Assembly (NCBI GenBank): GCA_001796935.1
Contig: MGNX01000005.1
Span: 366 to 13,819 of the forward strand
From: Chloroflexi bacterium RBG_16_60_22
Lineage (GTDB): Bacteria; Chloroflexota; Dehalococcoidia; Dehalococcoidales; RBG-16-60-22
Reading direction: 5' to 3'
DNA: 13,454 bases
The notes below the pieces were generated by a model. The model saw nothing but the letters and a program-made list of their open reading frames with translations. It searched no databases and had not been told where the DNA came from. Position numbers and translations under genes: made by a program. Of the stretch, positions 1 to 6,773 are shown piece after piece. The first letter of the stretch is position 1. Every line of letters starts with the position of its first letter.

Positions 1-40
1 GTGGAGGGAGAGATAGGAAAAGGGAGAGCCGGAACCTGAT

Positions 41-2074
41 ATGTATTTAATAATACCCCTGGTTGAAGCGATATTCTGCCTGGTGCTGCTGGTTGTCCTG
101 ATGGTCAACGGCAAGCGCCACGTCGCCCGGCGGCCGTTCGCGCTTTTTCTGGCCTTTATGACGCTGTGGGGCTTATTCATCTTCCTGATGCGCGAGACCA
201 CCGATATGTCCGCCGCCCTGCTCTGGGAGAAGTTCGTCTTGGGGGCGATACTGAGCGCCGCCCTTTTCTTCTACCAGTTCACCGTGGCGTTCACCGGCTC
301 CCGGCCCCGCCGGCCGGTCCGCTACGGGCTTTATCTGGCCTATCTCACGGTAATGGCCCTGATTCCCACCGGACTGGTGGTCAGCGGCATGCAGACGATG
401 TGGTACGGCAAGTCCCCCGTCATCGGGCCGCTCTTCTTTCCCTTCGTTCTCAGCGCCTATACGCCCATCGTGCTCAGCGCCGTGATGCTGTTAAAGCACA
501 GTCGGCGTACCCGCATCATCGATGAGAAGGTCCGCGACCACTACGTCCTGGCCGGTATCGCCGCCATGTTTATCGGCGCCACCACGGACTACCTCCCGGC
601 CATCGGCGTGAACATGTACCCCCTGGGTATCATCGGCAACATCTTCTTCTGTGTTATCGCCACGGGGGCCATGCTCAGGTACAACCTTCTGGAGATGAAG
701 GTGGTGGTCCGCAAGGCGGCGACCTACTCCCTGACGAGCCTCCTGCTGTTCGGCGTCATCGGCAGCTTTATCTTCCTGCTGAGCCGGTTCTACCCCAACT
801 TCATGAGCCCCGTCTCTCTGACGATAACCATCATCGCCGTTTTCACGGCCGCTTCTCTCTTCCAGCCGGTGCTCTTCCGGCTGCAGCATATCGTGGACCG
901 CTGGTTTTTCCGGGAGAGGTTCGACCATATTCAGACGCTGCGCCGGTTCAACCAGCTGACCCGGGGCGACCTCGACCTCGAGCAGCTCTCGACGGCGCTG
1001 GTTACTGCGGTGGCCAACGGCATGCAGAGTCGGTGTGTGTACCTCCTCCTGCCATCTCCGGCCAACGGCGCCTACGGCACTTACGCCTACTCCGGCCAGA
1101 AGAGCCGCGGCCGGTTCCTCTTTTCCGCCGGCAGTCCGCTGGTGGCCACGATGAAGCAGCACGGCGGCCCCATTGATAGCAATGACATGGAGGTGATGCC
1201 GTCGCTTCTCAGCCTCGCCGAGGGCGACCGCCAGGTGCTGCAAAAGAATGATATCGAACTGCTGGTGCCCCTGAAGGACAACGGGCACCTGGCCGGTGTG
1301 CTGCTTCTCAGCCACAAGGTCTCCCGGAAGCCTTACTCCAACGAGGAGCGGAGACTCTTGCAGGCGGTCTCGGCGGACGTGGCGGTTAACATTGATAACG
1401 CCAACCTCTACGAGAACATGAAGCGCAAGCACAGCGAGCTGCAGAAGGCGATGGACGGCGTTATCCACGCTATTTCTCTGGTGGTGGAGAGCCGCGACCC
1501 GTACACCGCCGGTCACCAGCGGCGGGTGGCGGAACTGGCCCGGGCTATCGCCAAGGAGATGGGCCTTTCCGATTGGCAGGCGCTGGGAGTCCACATTTCC
1601 GGCCTCCTCCACGATGTCGGCAAGGTGGCGGTGCCGGCGGAGATACTCAGCAAGCCCGGCAAAATCAACCACTTCGAGTTCAGTATCATCAAGAACCACT
1701 GTCAGGTCGGCTATGAAATCCTCCAGCGGATAGATTTCCCCTGGCCGGTTACCCGGGCGATACTCCAGCACCACGAGCGGCTGGACGGCTCCGGCTACCC
1801 GCAGGGCCTCTACGCCGAGGATATCGTCATGGAGGCGCGCATCCTGGGCGTGGCGGACGTCGTCGAGGCCATGTCCTCCCACCGCCCGTACCGGCCGGCG
1901 CTCGGCCTGAACAGCGCCCTGGAGGAAATCTCGCGGGCCAGCGGCGTTCTCTACGATGCCGAGGTGGTGGACGCCTGTCTGCGACTGTTGAGGAAGAACG
2001 AGCCGGCGTTCGACCGGATAATGGCGGCGGCCGCGGTCAATCGTGATTATGCCAAGGTAACCGCCATCCAGTAA
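41..2074 (+). CDS. Membrane-bound HD-GYP domain phosphodiesterase with 7TM and GAF sensor regions
   Basis: 677-residue protein. Residues about 1-215 hold roughly seven hydrophobic segments resembling the 7TM sensor found at the N-terminus of some histidine kinases. Two more hydrophobic stretches follow (about 230-280). About 313-463 looks like a GAF domain, and 480-660 is an HD-GYP domain. The catalytic signatures are intact: H492, the HD pair H524-D525, and HHExxDGxGYP at 577-587. HD-GYP proteins of this type hydrolyse cyclic di-GMP, so this is predicted to be a membrane sensor that lowers c-di-GMP in response to an unknown signal. No GGDEF domain or kinase domain is present. The start is the first ATG after an in-frame stop at 14-16, so the gene is complete, although its Shine-Dalgarno is weak. 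The exported-protein gene follows 57 nt downstream and may be co-transcribed. The activity is inferred from motifs and the ligand is unknown. Confidence 0.93.
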   Translation: MYLIIPLVEAIFCLVLLVVLMVNGKRHVARRPFALFLAFMTLWGLFIFLMRETTDMSAALLWEKFVLGAILSAALFFYQFTVAFTGSRPRRPVRYGLYLAYLTVMALIPTGLVVSGMQTMWYGKSPVIGPLFFPFVLSAYTPIVLSAVMLLKHSRRTRIIDEKVRDHYVLAGIAAMFIGATTDYLPAIGVNMYPLGIIGNIFFCVIATGAMLRYNLLEMKVVVRKAATYSLTSLLLFGVIGSFIFLLSRFYPNFMSPVSLTITIIAVFTAASLFQPVLFRLQHIVDRWFFRERFDHIQTLRRFNQLTRGDLDLEQLSTALVTAVANGMQSRCVYLLLPSPANGAYGTYAYSGQKSRGRFLFSAGSPLVATMKQHGGPIDSNDMEVMPSLLSLAEGDRQVLQKNDIELLVPLKDNGHLAGVLLLSHKVSRKPYSNEERRLLQAVSADVAVNIDNANLYENMKRKHSELQKAMDGVIHAISLVVESRDPYTAGHQRRVAELARAIAKEMGLSDWQALGVHISGLLHDVGKVAVPAEILSKPGKINHFEFSIIKNHCQVGYEILQRIDFPWPVTRAILQHHERLDGSGYPQGLYAEDIVMEARILGVADVVEAMSSHRPYRPALGLNSALEEISRASGVLYDAEVVDACLRLLRKNEPAFDRIMAAAAVNRDYAKVTAIQ

Positions 2075-2131
2075 GGAAGCTGAAGTGCCGCAATACCCGG
2101 AAAATATGTCTTGAGAAGGAGGGAACGGAAA

Positions 2132-2656
2132 ATGAAGAAGAGGACGCTATTATTCAGCCTGGTACTGGTACTGGCCCTGACGGCGCTGGTGCCCGCCGCC
2201 GCCCTGGCGGCCAGACCGCAATCCTTTTACGCGGCCGGCGTTATCAGTGGCATCGAGGACACGGCGGTGGGCGAGAACGCTTTCCCCGCCGGCAATAGCG
2301 GCCGCTGGAGGGTCGTTGACCGCGAAATTACCGGTCAGCTGTCCGGTGATATCAGTGACGGATTCGTCCTGGCCTATAAGGCGAACGTCGAGCTGGCCAC
2401 CCAGGCCGGCAACCTGCACGGCACCCTGGAGACGGGAGGGTACAGCTTCAAGGTCGAGGGCAAGATTGAGCCGCTGGAGATGGTGCCGACGCCCCTCGGG
2501 GTTGACCTCCCCAGGCTGACGATTACCGGCCACTGGAGCCGGACCGGCGGGCCGGGGCAGGGCGATTTCCAGGCCTGGGTCGTCTTTGTCCCCGATGAGT
2601 ACGGCCACGTCGTGATGATTGTGGCCAGCTCCTTCGTCATGGAAGGTAAGTGGTAG
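2132..2656 (+). CDS. Small exported protein of unknown function
   Basis: 174-residue protein with a classical signal peptide: MKKR, then a Leu/Val/Ala-rich core and an A-L-A site giving likely cleavage after residue 26. I do not recognise the mature family. It is rich in alternating hydrophobic and Gly/Thr residues (G-x-I, G-x-L-x-G-D-I, G-x-L-H-G-T-L), as in an all-beta, barrel-like secreted protein. No cysteines or lipobox are visible, so it is probably released or periplasm-equivalent rather than a lipoprotein. An in-frame TTG at 2111 is possible, but AAGGAGGG at 2116-2123 sits 8 nt before the ATG at 2132 and fixes that start. It lies 57 nt downstream of the HD-GYP gene and ends 10 bp from the convergent gene on its right. 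A functional link to the HD-GYP sensor is only suggested by position. Confidence 0.82.
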   Translation: MKKRTLLFSLVLVLALTALVPAAALAARPQSFYAAGVISGIEDTAVGENAFPAGNSGRWRVVDREITGQLSGDISDGFVLAYKANVELATQAGNLHGTLETGGYSFKVEGKIEPLEMVPTPLGVDLPRLTITGHWSRTGGPGQGDFQAWVVFVPDEYGHVVMIVASSFVMEGKW

Positions 2657-2666
2657 TCGTGCGTAA

Positions 2667-3647
2667 CTAGGCCATCGCCGGGGCGACGGGCAACAGCAGC
2701 GTGGCGCCGGGCTGCCGCTGCAGGTAGGACCGGGTATAGGTGGCGGGGAAGGAGTAGATTACCTGCACCTTGCGGTGCTCCACCCCGAAGAGGAAAAGCC
2801 CGACCACCTGCGGCTTCGTTCCGAAGGGCCCGATGACCATGTTGTGGGTGTCCTTCACCTCTTCGTAGATGGCGTCCAGCACCTGCTTGACGTCGTAGGG
2901 GTTGTCCGGCTTGACGTCCCTGACCTCCACGGAGGGCCGTGCCAGCAGCTCGGCGTTGTTCTGCCGGGCGTACTTGAGGTAGTCGGGGTTGCCGGGGCGG
3001 GGGGGATTGGTTATCAGGGCGATGGTCCGGGCCGGGTTGTACTGCTGCCAGACGGCCAGGGCGCGCTCCGGCTCGAAGCCGAGGAAGACCACCAGGACGG
3101 TCGGCTTGTCCAGCGCGGGGCTGCCGTAGTAGTGGGGTATGGTGGTAATCTGCTCGATGCCCCGCGTCAGCCGGGTGGGCAGGTAGCGCTGGGTGGTGTG
3201 GAGCAGGCGGGGCATGGCCAGCCCCTTTTCCGTCACCAGGTAGTGCAGCAGCTCCAGCAGGTAAATCTTGGTGAAGCCGCTGATGTCCAGGGTGATGTAA
3301 GGCCCGCCATCGGCATTCAGCTTGCACTGCCGCAGGATGTCCTCCATCTGGCGGACCCCCTCCACGGGGCTTTCCCGCTGGCTGGAGATGACGAATATCC
3401 CCTCGGTGGCCTTGGACCGCAGCCCGGTCTGGAGGCGGAACATGTTCTTCTCCACCTGCTTCTTGTAGAGCGACTCCTCCACGGTGAAGATGATGGCGTA
3501 TTTAGTGAGGAAGTCGGAGCCCATCAGCGCGGGACTGGAGAGGCACCTTTCTTCGAAGCTGGCGCAGCAGATAAAAAGGTCGTCGGGGCCGCGCCTGTTC
3601 AGCCGGGGCAGGGACTTAATCTCCAGTGGTTCCGTCGCCGTATTCAT
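2667..3647 (-). CDS. Two-lobed alpha/beta protein of unknown function (possibly CARF/Rossmann-like)
   Basis: 326 residues with no confidently recognised family. The sequence falls into two similar-looking halves. The first has a strand followed by SFEERC (30-35) and later LDISGFTK (120-127) before a Leu-rich helix. The second has a strand followed by GFEPERA (190-196) and later GPFGTKPQ (273-280) before a hydrophobic helix and a final strand. The paired 'strand-FE.ER' and '(S/G)G(F)TK-helix' elements suggest a duplicated Rossmann-like fold. The GTK element recalls the ligand-binding motif of CARF-type sensors, but that is an analogy. No nuclease, protease or DNA-binding domain is visible, and there are no membrane segments. 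A TTG at 3659 is in frame, but GGAGG at 3653-3657 is 5 nt before the ATG at 3647 and supports the shorter start. It stands alone, transcribed from a strong promoter at 3698-3726. Confidence 0.85.
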   Translation of the reverse strand: MNTATEPLEIKSLPRLNRRGPDDLFICCASFEERCLSSPALMGSDFLTKYAIIFTVEESLYKKQVEKNMFRLQTGLRSKATEGIFVISSQRESPVEGVRQMEDILRQCKLNADGGPYITLDISGFTKIYLLELLHYLVTEKGLAMPRLLHTTQRYLPTRLTRGIEQITTIPHYYGSPALDKPTVLVVFLGFEPERALAVWQQYNPARTIALITNPPRPGNPDYLKYARQNNAELLARPSVEVRDVKPDNPYDVKQVLDAIYEEVKDTHNMVIGPFGTKPQVVGLFLFGVEHRKVQVIYSFPATYTRSYLQRQPGATLLLPVAPAMA

Positions 3648-3697
3648 GAGCGCCTCCAACGGGGTCGCCGGCCGCGGCCCCGGGATATTTTAATGAC

Positions 3698-3726
3698 ACT
3701 ATAATCAGCCCGGCGCGCGTTGTCAA
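3698..3726 (-). promoter_or_regulatory. Sigma-A-type promoter for the gene at 2667-3647
   Basis: On the minus strand a perfect TTGACA (3726-3721) is followed by a 17-nt spacer and TATAGT (3703-3698), one mismatch from consensus. The expected transcription start is near 3690, leaving a leader of about 43 nt that contains the GGAGG used by the ATG at 3647. It lies within the divergent spacer shared with rsmI. Confidence 0.75.
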
Positions 3727-3740
3727 TTCCCCGCCCGCAT

Positions 3741-3813
3741 GTCATTGCGAGGAGCGTCGCGACGAAGCAATCTTTATGCGTCAGGGATTGCTTCGCCTTC
3801 GGCTCGCAATGAC
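3741..3813. repeat. Palindromic intergenic repeat (GTCATTGCGAG... family)
   Basis: An imperfect inverted repeat: the left arm 3741-3772 begins GTCATTGCGAGGAGCG and the right arm 3786-3813 ends GGCTCGCAATGAC, with a central spacer of about 13 nt. The arms pair through GTCATTGCGAG/CTCGCAATGAC and GAAGCAATC/GATTGCTTC. This is a widespread non-coding repeat in many bacterial genomes, including Chloroflexota, and behaves like a MITE or REP-type element. In the minus direction it reads as a spurious peptide typical of this repeat. It lies between the two divergent promoters, not inside either of them. No transposase is present here. Confidence 0.8.
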
Positions 3814-3855
3814 AGACGTTAAGATGTAAATACCACCGCCCGGCACGTTCCAATC

Positions 3856-3885
3856 TGGACAGGCGGAGGCGGCGCATACTATAAT
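3856..3885 (+). promoter_or_regulatory. Promoter for rsmI, giving a very short leader
   Basis: TGGACA at 3856-3861 (one mismatch from TTGACA), an 18-nt spacer, and a perfect TATAAT at 3880-3885. The expected start of transcription is around 3892, only about 8 nt before the ATG at 3900, and no Shine-Dalgarno lies between them. This suggests a leaderless or near-leaderless rsmI mRNA. Confidence 0.7.
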
Positions 3886-3899
3886 ATTAAGTTAAGACA

Positions 3900-4763
3900 A
3901 TGCCGACCCTTTATATTGTGGCCACCCCGATTGGCAACCTCGAGGACATTTCCCTGCGGGCCCTCCGCACCCTGCGCGAGGTGAAGCTCATCGCGGCCGA
4001 GGACACCCGCAGGACGCGGCGCCTCCTCGACCGGTACGATATCAGGACGCCCATGACCAGCTACTTCGAGCATAACAAGCTGACCAAACTTCAAAATATA
4101 CTGGAACGCCTCAGCACGGAGGACGTGGCCCTGGTCTCCGAGGCGGGCATGCCGGGCATCTCCGACCCCGGCTATGAGCTGATTGTGGCCGCGGCAATAC
4201 GGGATATCCCGGTCGTCCCCGTGCCCGGACCGTCGGCGGTGACCACGGCCCTGGCCGTCTCCGGTCTGCCCACCGACCGCTTTACCTGTATCGGCTTCCT
4301 GCCCGGCCGGGCCCCCGCCCGGCGCCGCGCCCTGGAATCCGTAGTCGGCGAGTCCGGCACCATCATCGCCCTGGAAGCGCCCCACCGGCTGGCGGCGGCG
4401 CTGGAGGATATTTTAATGACCCTCGGCGACCGTCGTATCGCCGTCTGCCGCGAGCTTACCAAGCTTCACGAGGAGGTCTTCCGGGGAACGGTCAGCGGGG
4501 CCATTGAGCATTTCAGGGCGCCCCGCGGCGAGTTCACCCTGGTGATTGAGGGGAAAGGCAGCGGTGACCGCCCGCAAATGACCGAGGCCGTGGCGGAGCG
4601 CCTGCGCCGGATGTCCCTGGGCGGCACCCGGGCCAGGGAGGCCATCGCCGTAGTGGCCGGCGAGACGGGATTGCCGAGGAAAGAGCTCTATCAGGCCTGG
4701 CTCCGGCTGGACCGGGCCTGGGACCAAGAAAAAGATACGGTTCACAAATCAGGGAGGAGTTAG
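3900..4763 (+). CDS. rsmI: 16S rRNA (cytidine(1402)-2'-O)-methyltransferase RsmI
   Basis: 287 residues, the usual length for RsmI (tetrapyrrole-methylase fold). The enzyme uses SAM to 2'-O-methylate C1402 in the ribosomal decoding centre of the small subunit. Family signatures are clear: VATPIGNLEDIS near the N-terminus, AAEDTRRTRRLLDRY, a glycine-rich loop at 80-91, PGPSAVTTALAVSGLP, and ALEAPHRLAAALED. The loop reads SEAGMPGISDPG where many members have SDAGTPGISDPG, a conservative change. The ATG at 3900 is chosen because the methylase motif follows at once; no ribosome-binding site precedes it and a TATAAT box ends 14 nt upstream. A palindromic repeat follows the stop codon, separating it from the zinc-ribbon and metG genes. 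Confidence 0.95.
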   Translation: MPTLYIVATPIGNLEDISLRALRTLREVKLIAAEDTRRTRRLLDRYDIRTPMTSYFEHNKLTKLQNILERLSTEDVALVSEAGMPGISDPGYELIVAAAIRDIPVVPVPGPSAVTTALAVSGLPTDRFTCIGFLPGRAPARRRALESVVGESGTIIALEAPHRLAAALEDILMTLGDRRIAVCRELTKLHEEVFRGTVSGAIEHFRAPRGEFTLVIEGKGSGDRPQMTEAVAERLRRMSLGGTRAREAIAVVAGETGLPRKELYQAWLRLDRAWDQEKDTVHKSGRS

Positions 4764-4774
4764 CCATCGTTTGG

Positions 4775-4848
4775 TGTCATTCCAGCGAAAGCTGGAATCC
4801 AGAGGAGGAGTGGCGGTCTGGATTCCCGGGTCAAGCCCGAGAATGACA
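4775..4848. repeat. Palindromic intergenic repeat (TGTCATTCC...GGAATCCAG family)
   Basis: An inverted repeat whose ends are TGTCATTC (4775-4782) and GAATGACA (4841-4848), with an inner complementary pair TGGAATCCAGA / TCTGGATTCC. Each arm also folds on itself: 4781-4796 is TCCAGC-GAAA-GCTGGA, and the right arm has a weaker hairpin around CCCGGG-TCAA-GCCCGAG. This is a common mobile-looking intergenic repeat in Chloroflexota and Proteobacteria, different from the element at 3741-3813. It starts 11 nt after rsmI ends and stops 32 nt before the zinc-ribbon ATG, so it could affect read-through into metG. It has no T-tract and is not a standard terminator. Confidence 0.8.
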
Positions 4849-4880
4849 ATATTAAATAGTCCACTTAAAGGAGTCAGCAA

Positions 4881-5093
4881 ATGCGTCGCGGTTGTGTATC
4901 TTTAGGCGAAATTTCCTGTGATGAATGTCATAGCGTCATCCCTTACCCGGACCGCTACCTGGCTATCGATGAAAAGGACGGCCTCGAGGACGACGAGGGC
5001 GAGAAGAAGCGCTACTGCGTAGAGTGCGCCCTCAAGAAGGGCTACGCCCATTACAAGGAAGAGAAAGGCGAACGGGTACTGACCTTTTTCTAG
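4881..5093 (+). CDS. Small zinc-ribbon-like protein
   Basis: 70-residue protein with two CxxC pairs, C13-x2-C16 and C46-x2-C49, separated by an acidic, charged loop. This is the pattern of a single structural zinc site (zinc ribbon or treble clef). A fifth Cys is at position 5. There is no membrane segment or signal peptide, so it is probably cytoplasmic. I do not recognise a named family. It starts at the ATG preceded by AAAGGAG (4867-4873, 7-nt spacing) and ends 9 nt before metG. Since metG itself lacks a clear Shine-Dalgarno, the two are probably co-transcribed and translationally coupled. Its position between rsmI and metG suggests a translation-related role, but that is inference only. 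Confidence 0.82.
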   Translation: MRRGCVSLGEISCDECHSVIPYPDRYLAIDEKDGLEDDEGEKKRYCVECALKKGYAHYKEEKGERVLTFF

Positions 5094-5102
5094 GCCCGCA
5101 GT

Positions 5103-6773
5103 ATGAGCGAGAGAATTTTCATCGGAGTCGCCTGGCCTTACGCCAACGGGTCCCTCCACCTCGGGCAGATAGCCGGGGCCTACCTCCCGGCGGATATCTT
5201 CGCCCGCTATCACCGCACCGCCGGCCACGAGGTGCTCATGGTGTCCGGCTCGGACCAGCACGGCACCCCCATTACCATCAAGGCCGAGCAGGAGAAGAAA
5301 ACCCCGGCCGAGATTGCCGCCTTTTACCAGCGGGAGTTCCTCGATTGCTGGCAGAAAATGGGTATATCCTTCGACCTTTTTACCAACACGGGAACGAAAA
5401 ACCACGCCGCGGTCACCCAGGACATCTTCCTGAAGCTCCTGGAGAAGGGCTACCTCTACCGGGATACCGCCTCCCAGGCCTACTGCCCCAGCTGCCAGCG
5501 TTTCCTCCCTGACCGGTATGTCGAGGGTGTCTGCCCTTTTTGTAAAGCCCCCGGGGCCCGCGGCGACCAGTGTGATGCCTGCGGCCAGACGATGAACACC
5601 GCCGACCTGATTGACCCCCGGTGCCGGATTTGCGGCGCCGCCCCGGTCTTCAAAGACTCGGAGCACTTCTTCCTTAAGCTTAGCGAGTTCCAGTCGCAGC
5701 TGGCGGACTGGGTGGAGCAGAAAAACTACTGGCGGCCCAACGTCATGAACCTGACCCGTCGCTACCTCAGGGAGGGGCTGCGCGACCGCGCCATCACCCG
5801 CGACATCGACTGGGGCGTGCCGGTGCCGGTGGCGGGGTACGAGAAAAAGCGCATCTACGTCTGGTTCGAGGCCGTCATCGGCTACCTTTCCGCCTCGAAG
5901 CAGTGGGCCGCGGAGATAGCTAAAGACGAGGAGATGTGGCACGATTTCTGGGACAAAAATAACGGCGTTAAAAGCTACTACTTCATCGGCAAGGACAACA
6001 TCCCCTTCCACACCCTCATCTGGCCGGCCATGCTGCTCGGCTACGGCGGCCTGGCCCTGCCCTACGATGTGCCGGCTAACGAGTTTCTCACCATCGAAGG
6101 GAAAAAGATTTCCACCAGTCGTAACTGGGCCGTCTGGCTGCCGGACTACCTGGCGCGCTTTGACCCCGACCCCCTCCGCTACCAGCTCTCCATCAACATG
6201 CCGGAGAGCAGCGACACCGATTTCTCCTGGCGGGAGCTGGTCCGCCGCAACAATGACGAGCTGGTGGCTACCTACGGCAACCTGGTGAACCGGGTGCTGA
6301 CCTTTGTCTATCGCAACTTCGACGGCGCCGTGCCGCAGCCCGGAGACTTGAGCGATGCGGATAAAGATATTTTAAATAAAGCCGGGACTTCCCTCGGGCA
6401 GACCGGCGATTTCCTCGCGAAGTGCAGCTTCAAGCAGGCCATCATGACCGTCATGGAGCTGGCCCGCGAGGCCAACCGCTACCTGGACGACCGGGCGCCC
6501 TGGAAAACTATTAAGGTTGACCGCCCGGCGGCGGCCGCGTCTCTATACGTGGCCCTCTGCCTGATTGCCCGGCTCAAAACGATGTTCTACCCCTTCCTGC
6601 CCTTCAGCTCGCAGAAGGTCCACGAGTACCTGGGCTTCGAGGGCAGGGTGGAAGATTACGGCTGGAAAATTCAGGAGCTGCCGCCGGGGCAGAAGCTGCG
6701 GGAGCCGCAGCCACTCTTTACCAAGCTCGATGAAAGCATTATCGACGAGGAGACGGCCCGCATTGGAACTTAA
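5103..6773 (+). CDS. metG: Methionyl-tRNA synthetase
   Basis: 556-residue class I aminoacyl-tRNA synthetase that charges tRNA-Met with methionine in the cytoplasm. Residues 12-22 contain the HIGH-type signature (PYANGSLHLGQ, HLGQ at 19-22). The KMSKS-type loop is KISTS at 335-339. The connective domain carries four CxxC pairs (128/131, 144/147, 157/160, 174/177), the two-zinc MetRS1 form. The anticodon-binding helical domain fills about 390-540. It ends at the catalytic core and lacks the C-terminal EMAPII-like tRNA-binding domain some MetRS carry, which is normal for many bacteria. No Shine-Dalgarno is obvious before the ATG; the preceding zinc-ribbon stop is 9 nt upstream, which suggests coupling. 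The last 11 bases overlap the start of the polyprenyl synthase gene. Confidence 0.97.
   Translation: MSERIFIGVAWPYANGSLHLGQIAGAYLPADIFARYHRTAGHEVLMVSGSDQHGTPITIKAEQEKKTPAEIAAFYQREFLDCWQKMGISFDLFTNTGTKNHAAVTQDIFLKLLEKGYLYRDTASQAYCPSCQRFLPDRYVEGVCPFCKAPGARGDQCDACGQTMNTADLIDPRCRICGAAPVFKDSEHFFLKLSEFQSQLADWVEQKNYWRPNVMNLTRRYLREGLRDRAITRDIDWGVPVPVAGYEKKRIYVWFEAVIGYLSASKQWAAEIAKDEEMWHDFWDKNNGVKSYYFIGKDNIPFHTLIWPAMLLGYGGLALPYDVPANEFLTIEGKKISTSRNWAVWLPDYLARFDPDPLRYQLSINMPESSDTDFSWRELVRRNNDELVATYGNLVNRVLTFVYRNFDGAVPQPGDLSDADKDILNKAGTSLGQTGDFLAKCSFKQAIMTVMELAREANRYLDDRAPWKTIKVDRPAAAASLYVALCLIARLKTMFYPFLPFSSQKVHEYLGFEGRVEDYGWKIQELPPGQKLREPQPLFTKLDESIIDEETARIGT

Noticed and set aside
491..1882. Long minus-strand open frame (463 codons) opposite the HD-GYP gene
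   Set aside because: Antisense shadow of a high-GC gene; translation is His/Arg/Val-rich with no recognisable domain, and the plus strand encodes intact HD-GYP motifs.
2775..3704. Plus-strand open frame (309 codons) opposite the two-lobed protein
   Set aside because: The minus-strand frame has a promoter, Shine-Dalgarno and protein-like hydrophobic pattern; the plus frame is His/Gly/Val-rich without structure.
3644..3877. 77-codon minus ORF containing CHCEPKAKQS
   Set aside because: This peptide is the usual accidental translation of the intergenic palindromic repeat at 3741-3813.
4407..4421. 15-bp match (GGATATTTTAATGAC) between the spacer near 3684 and the rsmI coding region
   Set aside because: A single 15-bp identity in 13 kb is not unlikely by chance, and the rsmI copy encodes ordinary protein sequence.
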